NCBI GenBank assembly: GCA_038373885.1
Contig: JAWZYV010013274.1
Location: 1,054,001 to 1,118,000, forward strand
Reading direction: 5' to 3'
DNA length: 64,000 nucleotides
From: Cheiracanthium punctorium
Taxonomy: Eukaryota > Arthropoda > Arachnida > Araneae > Cheiracanthiidae
Of this stretch, positions 12,900 to 25,164 are shown piece after piece. Both the position numbers and the translations under genes were made by a program. The notes beneath the pieces are model-generated. The model did not search any database. It was not told the origin of the DNA and saw only the letters and a program-made list of their open reading frames with translations. The stretch's first letter is position 1. Each line of letters opens with the position of its first letter.

Positions 12900-13309
12900 T
12901 TAGGTTGTAACGAAAGTTTCCCGCCACCGCAAACTTCGTCAGCACACAGTTCTCGTTGACGTATTTGCTTATATTTTGTCAAACGATTTTTGGCATTTGA
13001 AAGAAAGAGGGTTACTTTATAACACTGTGTTGTGAAATCTGTAAAAAATATAGTTATCATTAAGTATAAGGTGTCTCAAATGGAACTATCACTCTAAAGG
13101 ATTAGAACCATCATTTACTTCCAGTTGTGTTGCAAAAGTCAGCTACATAATATTAACGAATTATGAGAATATGAGTACAGCTTTAAGTACTATTGTTGTA
13201 TCATGTGACACTGTGCAGGTTTGGTACCGAAAGTTCAAAAACAGTTATCTAAGGAGTTAGAAGTTAGTATTTCAGGCAGATATGGCGGAAAACTTTCGTT
13301 ACAACCTGA
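12900..13309 (+). mobile_element. mariner-type non-autonomous element
   Basis: A 410-bp element with strong terminal inverted repeats of about 27 bp: the left starts TTAGGTTGTAACGAAAGTTT and the right, read inward, starts TCAGGTTGTAACGAAAGTTT; both continue to a CCGCCA block. It is flanked by TA (12898-12899 and 13310-13311). Inside, around 13200-13250, the plus strand encodes TVQVWYRKFK, which looks like the helix-turn-helix end of mariner transposase N-termini; the rest of the enzyme is absent. It is probably an internal-deletion derivative. Confidence 0.75.
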
Positions 13310-13311
13310 TA

Positions 13312-14719
13312 CTTTATAAACCAAAAGTTGTGCCCGTTCTTCGCAGGGAAAGAGCAGCAAAGCCAGAAGTCTTTTACTCCGATAAAAAAACGATTCTATT
13401 TTTAGCAATGATGGTTGTTTTCTAGACACGACATATAAAGCAAAAAGAAAAAAAAAAGAAGTGTTTTAAAATTAATGGGTTAAGCTAGAGCTGTAACAAG
13501 TTAACTTTTTAATAAATCAAAAGTATACTTTTCACATCTTATCAAGTTTATATGTAAACAGTCAATATTTTTTTTTAAACCGCAGCCCCATGAAATAACG
13601 TAAGAGCCGCCACTACAGTTGACTGTCCATAAACAGCATTGCATGTATGTACTCAGATACTGGTGCTTTATTGGAGCTTCACTACATAACGGGCTCCATT
13701 TCAAAGGCCGCAAATATTCTAGCATCCCGCATCCGAACGTGTACTAGCTGGCAAGAGCATAAAACTCTGGAGGAGGGGAGGGGGGGGGGGGGAACGCATC
13801 ACCGACACGTAACGCTCGATGCCATTTACTTACAGGAAATGGCAAGCAGAAGTAATTTATTCATGATCAAATTTCAACTCCAATTTAGTAGGCACATCCA
13901 GTGTGTCATTTTCATTAGGGGGGCACACAGTGGAATGCATCGAACCCCAACCACAGCGGATGTTAATGGGGAGAGAAAGATGGAACTTGTATTGGAAATG
14001 GTAAAAGAAATTATGACAGCAATAAGTTCGGGAGGTTTCATAACATGTCTCGCAACTCAACTCACATCTTTATCTGCACAATAAATGAATAAATCGCAAG
14101 TGTGCTTGCTGCAGGGTAGAGTGTACTTTTCAGTAAATCGTCCAAATTTGAACGAGAAGTTAAAAATTTATGTAGATCAAGGATAATTTTTTCCCTCCTG
14201 ATTTTGCTATCGAAATAGAAATTTGATTTTCATCATCATTGGAAATAAATGATCATTAATATTTATAAGAAAAAAAAATGGTAGGGATGGGGAGATTGAA
14301 ATAATCTGTCGAAAATTCTTTATCATATCTGTTTTAGAAAGAAAAACAGAAATGTCGCTCACGTTTTTCTTTTAAAAAATAACTTATTAGATTTATCTGT
14401 TATTTGAAGAAAAAAAAATTATTTTATTATACAGGATGCTCCAAAAATATCTCGCAAAATTGTAATAGCAGTAGAGAGAAAAAATCACCTGTTAATGCAA
14501 GTTCAAAACATGCATCAAGTCACTTTCAAAAAATTACATCTGATGTGAACATCACGACTTTTATTAAACTACTAGCTGAAGTACCCGTCCTTGACGGGTC
14601 AGTGAATGCAAATTTCCAAAAAGCAAGAACTTTCGTCAGCATTGTAGGAGTACACAGAATGGACGTTGTATGTTGCCAAAGTAAAGAAAGCGAAGTTATA
14701 ATTTTTATGTATTGTTAAA
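13312..14719. other. Stretch without a supported gene
   Basis: Contains an open plus-strand frame of about 145 codons (13647-14084) that crosses a long G run. It has no recognisable domain and I do not call it. A TTTACTTACAG acceptor-like site at about 13825 is not enough to support an exon. Otherwise AT-rich with A and G runs. Confidence 0.4.
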
Positions 14720-16018
14720 ATATTACAGGTTAGAGAGTCACTAAGTAATATCATTTCATTCGCTTTGGTCGTAATTATGTGATGCGCGAACGAATATTGA
14801 CGCATATTGAAATAATTTTCGCAAAATCTCAAAATCTAATCAACATTTCTGAAAAATTTTGAAGGTTAGAATTTAAGTTGAGTGACAACCTATCCTGTCA
14901 CCCAATTTCGTTACATTCCCTGCAGTCTTTATTTCGTGATGCTGGAACAAAATTTCAGCATTTTAAAACGATTTTCGCAAAATCTCAAAATGTAATCAAT
15001 ATACTTTAAAATTTCAACGCCTATAAATTAAGATTAGCAACTACCTATCCACACTAAATTTCGTATCATTCGTATTAGTCGTTATTACGTGATGTTTGAA
15101 GAAATATAAGGGTATTTTGAGAGAATTTTCACAAAATCTCAAAATCTAATAAAAATGTTTAAAAAATTGGACACCTATAGTTTATGTTGAGCAACCATCT
15201 ATCATGTGACCAAATTTCATATCATTCGCTTTAGTCATTATTACTTAATGCGGGAACAAAGATTCACTCAGTTTTAAACGATTTTCGCAAAATCTCGAAA
15301 TCTGATCATTTTTTTTTTAATTAGATGCTTATAGTTTAAGGTGAGTGACCACCTATAATTTCAACAAATATCATTTTTTCACCTTTGCAGTTATGTGATG
15401 TGCGAACACAAATTTACGCAGTTTGAAATGATTTTCGCAAAATCTCAAAATCTAGTCAAGATTTATTTTTAATTCGACGCCTATGCTTTACGTTGAGTGA
15501 GCACCTATCATGACACCCAATTTCATATCATTCGCTTCAGTCGTTTTTACGTGATGCTTGAACACAAATTTACGCAGTTTGAAAGGATTTTCGCAAAATC
15601 TCAAAATCCAATCAAGATTTTTTGAAAATTCGACGCCTATGTTCTAAGTTGAGTGACCGCCTATCATGACACTCAATTTCACATCATTCGCTTTAGTCGT
15701 TTTTACGTGATGCTTGAACACAAATTTACGCAGTTTGAAAGAATTTTCGCAAAATCTCAAAATCCAATCAAGATTTTTTAAAAATTGGACGCCTGTGTTT
15801 TAAGTTGAGTGACCACCTATCATGACACCCAATTTCATATCATTCGCTTCTGTCGTTTTTGCGTGATGCTTAAACAAAAAAAGCGTCACGGACAGAATGA
15901 CAGAAAAACTTTTTTTTGAGGGTCGCATCGGATTCCCGGGTGCTTGAAACGGATAGAAATCGCAAAATTTCTGAATTCCAAGAAATGTACAGACAAAAGT
16001 CTAATTTTATTTATATAG
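14720..16018 (+). repeat. Tandem-unit mobile repeat, family A, copy 1
   Basis: Seven degenerate units of about 150-156 bp. The anchor CGCAAAATCTC recurs near 14820, 14976, 15131, 15287, 15437, 15593 and 15749. Each unit also carries a GAGTGACCACCTATCATG..CAAATTTCATATCATTCGCTT stretch and TTACGTGATG. The array ends in a distinct non-repeated tail (15880-16018) beginning GCGTCACGGACAGAATGACAG and ending near TATAGAT. The same array plus tail occurs at 56548-57492, so array and tail move or duplicate as one unit. There is no coding potential. The superfamily is not known to me; a non-autonomous Helitron-like or satellite-bearing element is possible. Confidence 0.7.
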
Positions 16019-16349
16019 ATACACATTTTTATGCACTTTATTTGAACTTTGAGTTTTTCGTTTGTACCTGAAAAAAAAGTATTATCAAAATGTGCATTAT
16101 TTTATAAACTTCCCTAACATAGATATAAATTTTGTTTTCTTTGAAATAAATAAAAGACTTAGCATTGCAATTTAAACAATGATTGCCCCAGACTTCATTA
16201 AATTGAAGGTGTGTTGTTCTGGTCCTGTAAATAAATTACCCAGTCTATCGCGATCAAACAGGTAGGTGCACAACTAGATTTTAGTACTAACGATTCTATC
16301 AATAATCGTTTTTGAGTTAAGCGAGATACGTACAGCCATTACCTCGTAA

Positions 16350-16516
16350 CAGGCGCGTAGCCAGGAAAATTTTTCGTGGGGGGATATGCGACTGGAAAAT
16401 TTTTCGGGGGGGGGGGGGGATATGAACTTATATGTGTATAAATAGACGGGATTTCATCACTAATCCAAAAATTTCAGGGGGATATATCCCGATATCCCCC
16501 CCCGGCTACGCCCCTG
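16350..16516. mobile_element. hAT-like MITE, CAGGSGCGTAGCC family, complete copy
   Basis: A 167-bp insertion with a perfect 8-bp TSD, CCTCGTAA (16342-16349 and 16517-16524). The left end is CAGGCGCGTAGCCAGG; the right end, read inward, is CAGGGGCGTAGCC. The left half carries long G runs and the right half a matching C run, so the whole element can fold into one hairpin. No coding. Sister copies lie at 17076, 41516 and 62929. Confidence 0.88.
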
Positions 16517-16524
16517 CCTCGTAA

Positions 16525-17075
16525 CTAGTTAAAAGTGGAAGGAACAGACGAACGGTCTCCGCAGTATTACCGCTACTGTTCCTAATGGATATGCACCTTA
16601 ATAGAAAGAGGCTGCGGATCGAGCAAATGCCTCCAGACGCGGCAGAACAAGGGGAGATCATGGTGCGAGTCAAGGATTTTTGCGGCTTTAATAAAACGAG
16701 GCTGCCGCGCAGTGAGCCGAATCACTTTAGTAAATGTCCATGCTCCAAGGTTCTTCAGTGTCAGCCGGGTGTTATGTGGAGACGGTAGTACGGGAGCTCG
16801 GTACGCGGCAAAAATGGATAAAGAGCAATGCACGGTTAATGAGAAACTGAGAAAAACCTAGGCTCGGTTGAGGTCTGCTGCCTTGACGCTCTTTTATGCG
16901 GCTAGAATGGAGATGTATGAATTTTCCGCAGCCGATAGCACACTCTGGATGAGGCAGCTCGCCGCGAGGCTGCGCAAGTGGATACGCAGCTTCAGACATT
17001 TTTAGCTTTGGAGCAGCATCACCAATTTCGGGATCACCAATTCGGGAGCAGCATCACCAGCATCACCAATTTCGG
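16525..17075. other. GC-richer stretch, not recognised
   Basis: The base composition is visibly richer in G and C than its surroundings, with short open frames in several phases but no domain I recognise. At its right edge a short AGCAGCATCACCAATTTCGGG motif is repeated two to three times (17008-17076), abutting the truncated MITE. Confidence 0.4.
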
Positions 17076-17188
17076 GGGGGGATACATCCCCCCCCCCGAA
17101 ATTTTTGGATTAGTAATGAAATTCTGTCTATTTATACACATATACGTTCATATCCCCCCCCCGAAAAATTTTCCTGGCTACGCGCCTG
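17076..17188. mobile_element. hAT-like MITE, CAGGSGCGTAGCC family, truncated
   Basis: The same family as 16350-16516, in reverse orientation. Its right end is intact (CCTGGCTACGCGCCTG, ending at 17188) and it shares the internal TTTATACACATATACGTTCATAT stretch. The other terminus is missing and replaced by short local duplications, so no TSD can be read. Confidence 0.75.
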
Positions 17189-18194
17189 CTTATCAGTATT
17201 GCTGAATTTAGATTTCAGTTAAACGATACCTCTGGGGGTGCCGATTTCAGGGGGTTGGTCCCTCCTCTGGAATTGGTTCAAAATTAGGGGACCACGGCCT
17301 GAAGTCGGACTTCCTCCAACAGGGGCACTAAAAATGGAAGGCGGCCATCGCCTCCCTACCTGGCGGGATCTGGATGCGGTTGTCAGACGGCATAAGTAAC
17401 AATAACAACATATTTCAGTTAAAAACAAAGCTCAGAGCCTTATCATTAGCAAGTGGTCGGTACTAGATATTTCAAAGGGGAAGCGAGAAATGGTTTTGCA
17501 ATCCCTTACACCCCCACGCCCTACAGAATCACAAACATTTACCTGCTTCACGAAACCGAAATAACGTTCCAGATATAGAATATTAAGCATAATGTCATTT
17601 TCTATCCTCCCCAAAGTATGCTTAAAAACGTGACCTTTGGAAATATCCCATTAGATCATTTATTTTCTTGAAATATAAGAAAATTAGATACTTTTTGGGG
17701 GGTCGTTCTCTTTCCATTCTACATATATGATTATCTTGTAAGAGATGACAGTGTCTCAAATTCAGTAATCCACTATTGTGTTCGGACTTATGAGAAATTT
17801 CTCATTCATTAAGATAGTCTCGTAAACAGATTTTAACGAAATGATTCATCATTTTGGGCGTATTAAACATATTTTTAGAAGTTGTTTTATTTATTTATTT
17901 ATCATCTTTAATAAAGTCGAAAATGCGTTTTAAATTCTTTCGTTCTATAAACTAAATTTTTAAACACGGTACAAAGTTTCTTTCCCAAACATATTTAAAA
18001 CTTTCTAATGTTACTATTAAATGAGTTTTACGATTCGCATTTTCAGTACCTTGTCTAATAAAGTAATGCGCGCGCATGTTTGACACTGGTGCGACTACAC
18101 AACAGAATTTTGGATGAAAATTGAAGCTTTTTAAAAATTATTATGATTTGATAAATTTGAATAAACATAATTAGGAAGTATACGGATTTAGAAA
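17189..18194. other. Stretch without a recognisable gene
   Basis: A GC-richer segment (17220-17400) ends in GGCATAAGTAACAATAACAAC, which looks like the 3' untranslated tail of a non-LTR retroelement, but I see no reverse-transcriptase coding next to it. The rest is AT-rich and featureless. Confidence 0.35.
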
Positions 18195-18468
18195 GCCCGG
18201 TAGTGCAACGATTAGCGCAATGCGCTGCCGTGCCACAGGTCTGAGGTTCTATTCCCAGGTTATGCAAGATTCACTCAGCCTTTCATCCCTTGACTGGGTC
18301 GATAAAATGAGGACCAGGCTTGCTTGGAAGTTAAACACTGGGGACCTCGCATCAGGCTGACCACCTGGCCAAGGCATATGCTTTCGAACCCCAGAACCCA
18401 TGGTCCCGAAGGCGTGGTTGGGTAGCGCAGGCGTTGGCCCATAAGTGGTCTGTTATGCCAATCTTTAA
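18195..18468 (+). repeat. tRNA-derived SINE, second family
   Basis: The head GCCCGGTAGTGCAACGATTAG, with an A-box-like TAGCGCAATGCGC and a B-box-like GGTTCTATTCC (about 18245-18255), is followed by a roughly 200-bp body unlike the other SINEs here (GGACCTCGCATCAGGCTGACC…). The head-to-body order fits a SINE; the tail ends near TCTGTTATGCC. Confidence 0.55.
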
Positions 18469-20703
18469 CTATTTATACTTATTTAGTTTGATAAGCTCTG
18501 TAATTTTGCACTAAGAACCAAAACTTGTGATTTTCCAGCAATAAAATGCTTGTCTTTTATTTATTTAATAAGCTTAAATTTCAGACTCAGACTTTTAAAA
18601 ATACACCTGAACTTACTTACACTGACTAAGATTCTTTCAAAAGGGCTTTTTGTAGCTCTCCACTTTTTCGTGTAGTAATATAAACAATTGATATTCGAGA
18701 ACAGAATGATGATATAATACATTTAAAGTAGTGCTTCTGCATTATCTTGGGCACCCATATTCAGGGACAGGGGAGGTCTAGCCGCCCTGCTAGCTACTGG
18801 TTTAGTGAACATTTTCATAGCATATGCAATTTAGTTTTAAATCCAGATTTAAAAAGTGGCGATTTTGAATTCTTCACTGTCTTCAATTGTACTAGTCAAT
18901 TACATTATTAATAGCAGATGCTGAAATTCCTTTTTTTTTTTTTTTAATCGCAGAGCAAAACTTAACAGCCTAAAAACGTCATACAAATAACGTGTTATGA
19001 AAAATTTACTGATAAAAATCATACCACCAGTTTAACTTTTAAACACACACACAAAACAAAAAAAAAACTGAAAAGAGTATGATAAAGTAAATGTAGTTTA
19101 TTCACAGATTTAGGTACAACCACAAAAATCAGATTGTATTATCTGAAGTAATACATTATTCCAAATTTAACTATCCAGTATTATGATTGAAAAACTAAAC
19201 ATATTAGAAAATCTTATCTAGCTATAAAAAAAAATAATAAGTACAAAACAATGCTGCATTTCAACACATTTTTTTTCCCCACTTCAGAGGCCATAACTGG
19301 AAAAATTGTTTTATATAGACACCAGTTATGGCCCACCTATTTATTTCTAAAATTTAAAATTTGCACTTATTATAACTGAAAATAATGACTTAATATGGTT
19401 TTATCTAACCTATAAATGTTGAAAAACCTTCTAATATATATATATATATAAATAGATAGATTCTATAGATTGAAGCAGATACAAATAGATGATGCTTAAG
19501 CAAATTGTTAACAAACCCTTCTCACACTGCTGACCAACATAAAAAATAAAATAACATGCCTTCTTTTAGCATTTTATTACCAACTAATCCCAGACCACTT
19601 AAGAGTATTGTCTGTAGCTTGTTGTAGTTTACAATTTGATTTATTAGCTATGTTAAAGTTTAGGAAAATCATAACATTTATGAAAATGGCCATAACAGGG
19701 ATAATAGCTATGATTGGGGACACCACCCTAAATAATTTACTGTAAATATGTTTAGTCTTAAAAGAATTCCTGACTTTTTTACAGATGTTCACAAGGAGTT
19801 GTGACTGTATCTCGGGTAATGCTCCAAGAAAAAGACGCAACAGTGTCGTAAATTGTCATGACCACTAACTTCTGAAGTCTTCACATCTCAAATTCAAAAC
19901 TATATCGATTTCTGGTACTTTCTCTTCAAGGACTATTTTGTCTCTTGTACTTTTGTAAGTTTCAGGAAATTCTAGGAAGTTTGAGTGGATTATCAATGTT
20001 TTTCTTAAAAATAATTTCTTGCTCAACCATCTTTTAACAAAAATCATCTTCTGGTTTTTCTAGCAGCCTAAATCATGTGGATGTAATAGTTCTTTTGGAA
20101 ATTCATTTACATTTACAAGAAAAAGCCTAATTGAAATGAAATTGCTAATGTTTCTGCTGGGTTTAATGATTGATCATACAGTCATGTTTTACTCAACAAA
20201 GCTGAAAATCCCCATTTAATGAAGAGAATCTGAATAATCTAAAATGGTTAGGCTTATAGGATTTCTTCTGGGCAGTTTGTCAATATTAAGATGTTTAATA
20301 TATGTATCAATATGGCATATTTTAAATGAAGATATGTATTTTTAGAAAGAAATTTATTACATTTATTACTGAACACACAAATTAATTAATACATTGAATA
20401 ACAAAATAAATATTCATTAAATCACATGTTTACCATGCTACCCCAACCAAAATTTATTTTAGTGTAATTGTAAGCATTAATCTGTAAGATAACAAATATA
20501 TGCAGAGGCAAAAACAAATGATTTTCTCTTTAACAATATAATAAACTATAACAGAGATTGGAAGCAATTCGCCTTTCAAGCAAATTCTGCTTTAAAAAAA
20601 AAAAAATCTAAAATATAGTTATAATAAAACTTTAGAAAACAAACACCTTTTTTAAAACTTCTGAAATGACTGTAATCTGTTCCATTCAAAATCATGAGGC
20701 AGA
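18469..20703. other. Stretch without a recognisable gene
   Basis: AT-rich with a TA microsatellite at 19434-19452 and A or T runs. Short open frames on the minus strand around 19577-20047 show no conserved motif. Nothing is supported. Confidence 0.5.
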
Positions 20704-20826
20704 CCAATGGCCGAGTGGTAAGACCACTGAACATTGGTAGATAACTAAAGCATTAAGGTCCAGTGTTTTGGTCTACCATGCAGCTGTTGATCTAACAGTC
20801 TGGAGTTTTGAATGGTTTTCACCACA
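20704..20826 (+). repeat. tRNA-derived SINE, 5' part
   Basis: CCAATGGCCGAGTGGTAAGAC head followed by a stretch aligning by eye with the copy at 43777 (TCCAGTGTTTTGGTCTACC..GCAGCTGTTGATCTAACAGTCTGGAGTTTT). The copy breaks off after the core start. Confidence 0.6.
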
Positions 20827-21930
20827 TGGAACATATATACACATTAAAATCCTTTAGAAAAATGACAGACAGCCTTATGAAGCTTTTCCTTAACTCATCG
20901 GTTCCCAACTGGCTATTTGTGAATCCTAAGGAGTTTGAAGGGTGTGCATGGAAGTTCATAAAAATGATATCCTTGTATACAACTACACAAAAGGTTTGTC
21001 AAATTCTTAGAGTTTAAAAGATGTTTGCAGAAAAAAAGGGTTGTAAAACCACTCCCTTAACCAAGCATTTCCTTAAAAATCAGAGGATCATGGTCATTTT
21101 CTAGGTTGGCAACTTTCATTTTTTAAAAGTACCTCATTCTTCAAATTTCTTGCAGCGCCTATGTCAGATTGTTCACAATTACCGTGTGTGACCAGAATTT
21201 AAATCATAGATAGCAGCTACTGAATGGTAGCTTCATTGAAAAGGTATATCTTTACTATTTCAAATATACTCTATTCTTTAAATGCCCCTACTAATCAGAT
21301 AAGTATTAAACTTAAGCACTTTTAAGACACAAAGTGTGGTACTACTACATAAAAATAGATCTAGAATGTATGAAGTAGAGCATCCATAACACAAATGCTA
21401 AATAACATTCCAAAAAGTGAGATGAAAATACATAAACTGTGCCAGACATTCAAATGCTGATTAAGAATTTGAAACTTTAAAATCCTGTTGATGGCATTAG
21501 CTTAAAAAAAAAAAAAAGCTTTAAGCATTGACAAGTGTAATGAGCTTTAATAAAAATTCAACTTTTTAATTGCTTATAACTTTTTATACAATCTATTAAA
21601 AATATTCTTTTGAGGTTCTTCATAACCAAGGAAGAACATACATTATACAAGATTTCATCAAAATTTGAGAGATTTAGTTAACTGATTTAATATTTAACCA
21701 CACGGTTCTCCTTTGATAATGTGTGTGTGTAGAGATATTTGGAATGAAACTATTTTGCTGCAGTAAAATTATTCAACCTCAGGAAATGCAATGCAAAATA
21801 CTAAAATTCAGAAGACATACTCTATAGAAAAAGCAATTACCACAGCTAAAATTAACAGAAAATTAAAATTGGAGCCTTGGACATTTTTCGAATAAATTCT
21901 TGATCTAATTATTGTCTTAGATATCTATTT
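20827..21930. other. Stretch without a recognisable gene
   Basis: AT-rich, no coding signal, no paired repeats seen. Confidence 0.5.
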
Positions 21931-22311
21931 CAGGGTTCTCACTGCATACTTGAACCAAAATTATTTGAAATAGTGACCATTTTTGACAAAATAGTGACCT
22001 TTTCGAATACCAACTATAATAATAGTAATAATATAAGAAAAACGTGACCAAAATAGTGATCACTTTTATATAAAATTAAAACAAAATGAGGTAAACTTTT
22101 TTGATTTGATAATTTCATATAAATGTTGCAAAATGAAGGCAGATTAAAGTATAAATAACATGAAAAAAGAACTGATTAAATTTTTAAGGAATAAAGATTC
22201 AAACAATTGGAAGACCTAAACAGAACTAATTGTAGTTAAAGTAAACAAAACTACTTTCAAAAGCTAAAAAAAACTAAATACTGTTTGTTCTAAGAAAAAT
22301 ATTCTACAATC

Positions 22312-22347
<36 letters not shown>

Positions 22348-22805
22348 GCTAAATAGAGTAAAACCCTGAACTTGCAGAATATATGGGGGCAAGTGGTAAC
22401 TGCATAAGTCAAATTCATGTAAGTAAGGTATAATTTCACATATAGTATGCACAAACAAATTATTTTTAATTGGGACTGAAGAAAACAATAAATTAGAAAA
22501 ATGTTTAATCAAATCTTAGATAATACATAAATATAACAAATCATAACCAAATCAAACAAAAGACAAACTGACGAGGTTTCAAAATCTTATAACTTCAGTT
22601 TACATTAGTCAAGATCTTACTATGATTTTTTTTTTTTTTTTTTGTTATTTCAAGAAACAAAAACTGGGACATGTTTTAGTGACTTTAGAGACAAATTAAC
22701 TAAAAATAGTAACTATAGTGACTATTTTGTCCAAAAAAAAAAATTTAGTGACCATGAAAAAAATAAGTGACTTTTTAGCTAAAATAGTCGCCATTGAGAA
22801 TCCTG
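21931..22805. mobile_element. hAT-like relic, 875 bp
   Basis: The ends are inverted: left CAGGGTTCTCACTGC, right read inward CAGGATTCTCAATGGC. The internal flanks repeat 'AATAGTGACC'-type motifs on both sides (21965-22060 and 22675-22800). No clear 8-bp duplication remains (flanks end ATCTATTT and begin CCATTTGT), so the copy is old or the border is mis-set by a few bases. No transposase. A 26-base A run lies inside. Confidence 0.5.
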
Positions 22806-24065
22806 CCATTTGTAGCAAAATTTTGATTAATATACAATTAGAAAATATTATCACAATGTTTTTCAGTTGATCATCAAATATTGCTTCTCATGATAAAATT
22901 TGAGTAGCGCCAAGCCTTTTCCAAGAGTTACAATCGTTCCTTGAGAGTTACAATCCAACTTGGGAAAAAATAAAAACAAAAACAAATATTTAGTCTGTTG
23001 AATACAGGCAATGAATGCACTGTTGAAAATTAGCTTTGTATAATAAAAACTTCAACATATGTTTTAGCTAACTTTTGTAATTTTTAAAATAACTGATTTA
23101 ATGCTACACAAGAAATGTTTCATGTTTTCATATTATTTTGGAACTTCTTTTATTGAATTTGGAATTTCAGAAATACTGGTGACATGGCAAGTACACTGTA
23201 ACCTATAAATAGCATAAAATCTCAAAGTTTAAAAAAAATTAATTGAATTCTTCACAAAACTCAATATAAGATAGTCAACTTTTATTAGTCTTAACTGAGC
23301 AGTTTGATTTCAATCACTAAAACTGACATTTCATAAATGCTTGCAAGGTGCAGAATTTTATGTCAGATTTATTAATTAACCCTTTTATGTTAGGGTAAGG
23401 TTTCTCAATGTGTGTTGTGTTGTGGATTACAGCTAATAAGATACATGTGGTGGTCTCTAGGCCGAGGGTTTGCGTGCCCTCCATGGGGCCTTTCTAAGTG
23501 TTAAGGTTTCTTAAATTGAATCATTCATGAGGATATTAAAAAACTGCACAATTTTCAAAAACAAGTTTCTAGACTATATATGTAACTGTTACTGTTTTCA
23601 TATTTGACTAAGGGCTCTCAATGAAGTTTTCAAATCAATCATCAAACAAAGTAATTTTATAGGATAAATTAAGTGTTTTGTCATTTCAAATAGCGCACAA
23701 ATATTTACAATAATTAGGTCTTATGCATTTACTTTTATCAGCTTTGTTGGATATTTCTTCATTAAAGTTCCACCGATCAGGATGATCAAATCTTCTAAAC
23801 TATCAACTTTGTGTATTTCTAATATTCCAAAACAAAATGATTTCTGGTGTAGGACAGAAAAAAATTTTAACAAAGAATCTCAGAAAATACAATAAAAGCA
23901 AACATTTATTCATTGTGTTTTCCAAGATTCTGATGGAATTTACATCTGCAATAGTCAAACACTATCATTTGTTACAAAGAATGCAACCAAGCTCTAGACT
24001 TCAATTATAGTAAATTTGAAAGAGCAGTGATTTCCAAATATGATTAATTAATTGATTTAATAATA
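22806..24065. other. Stretch without a recognisable gene
   Basis: AT-rich. It contains one small reverse-strand SINE tail fragment, listed separately. No coding signal. Confidence 0.5.
23452..23502 (-). repeat. SINE tail fragment
   Basis: Read on the minus strand this is CACTTAGAAAGGCCCCATGG followed by AGGGCACGC, matching the 'TTAGAAAGACCCCCACGGAGGGC' core end of the SINEs at 6055 and 44031. The head is missing, as expected for a 3' fragment. Confidence 0.45.
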
Positions 24066-24073
24066 CTCTATAA

Positions 24074-25164
24074 CAGATGTTTCCAACTTACAAATCTTCA
24101 AGGGCCGCAATTGGACACACCTGTCTAGTGGCAGGCTGTAATGCAATCAGATTCTTACTCGAAATATTTTAGGGGTTTGGACTTAATACATTGATCAAAA
24201 TTACACAATTTCTTCAAGTTATAAAAAATAAAAAACAAGCATTAAAATACGATTTAAAGGAAAAGTAGGCAATTTTGTAAGTTACCATCTATTAAGGGAA
24301 GGGCAAATTAACCAACAAGCGCAAATTGGAGTTGAACCCAAGCCCATAGCCACAGCGAATGGTATGCTAACCAAATGATCATATAATATGAAATGTTAAA
24401 ATGCCTAAAATTTAACTCAGAACTTTAAAATTACAAAAGGAGGAAAGTTAACATAAAAGCACACACAATATGTTCAGAGAGAACTGGGGTTTGTATTCTG
24501 CAACTCATAAAGGGATGTTACATTCAGCTCTGTTCAGGGTATTTCTATTTTTTTTTTTTTTTTTAGGAGGGGGGGGGGAGATGTCGATAAACTGCCAAGT
24601 CAAATATCTTTTTACCAACTTATTTATTTTTTTATCAACTACATTATAATTTTTTACTCCTGCCAACTGGGTTTGTGTAATTTTGCAAAGTGCACCAGAA
24701 ATAGATAGTAAATTATATTTTTTGTTAAAATTCTTTTACCAAGTTTGCCAACTAATCTAATTTTGCCAAGTTTAACAGAATTTATGAATGTCAGGGGGGA
24801 AGGCTCCACTTCTAACCCCCCCCCCCTTAGCCAGGGCCCTGGCTCTGTTGTTGAGAATTTTCAGGAGATGGAGTAGAGAAGAATCTGAGCAGCAGCATTC
24901 CTTGAGTTGAGCAAGTCTATAGATGAGTTTACGGACAGGAAAAGCGAGTGGAGGTGTGAAATAGAAGTGGACGCACTAAATTACGTGGAAACCGAGGAAA
25001 ATCAAATTTGTCAGCAAATGTACAGTGTTAGAAACTGACATGGATTTTTACAAAAACTTCTTTTTCTTAAATAGGAGTATCTAATTTGATGTTGCAAATT
25101 CTTTTCCCAGAAAGCTTCATGCACCGCAAAAATAACTTAGAGGGCCATCAGTTGTAAACAACTG
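24074..25164. mobile_element. hAT-like element, 1.1 kb, non-autonomous
   Basis: Perfect 8-bp TSD CTCTATAA (24066-24073 and 25165-25172). The left end is CAGATGTTTCCAACTTACAA; the right end, read inward, is CAGTTGTTTACAACTGATGG. No long open frame. A second hAT-like element (24535-24841) with its own TSD is inserted inside. This fits a deletion derivative of a larger hAT transposon. Confidence 0.8.
24535..24841. mobile_element. hAT-like MITE nested in the 24074 element
   Basis: A 307-bp insertion flanked by a perfect 8-bp duplication, GCTCTGTT (24527-24534 and 24842-24849). The left end is CAGGGTATTTC and the right, read inward, CAGGGCCCTGGC. A long T run and a G run near the left end face a C run near the right end. 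No coding. It is younger than its host element. Confidence 0.8.

Noticed and set aside
13647..14084. Open frame of 145 codons
   Set aside because: It crosses a long G run, has no recognisable motif or repeat and lies among transposon debris. An acceptor-like CTTACAG at about 13825 is not enough on its own.
14720..16018. CRISPR-like regular repetition
   Set aside because: Units are about 155 bp, diverged throughout and without a short constant repeat separated by unique spacers; the genome is eukaryotic.
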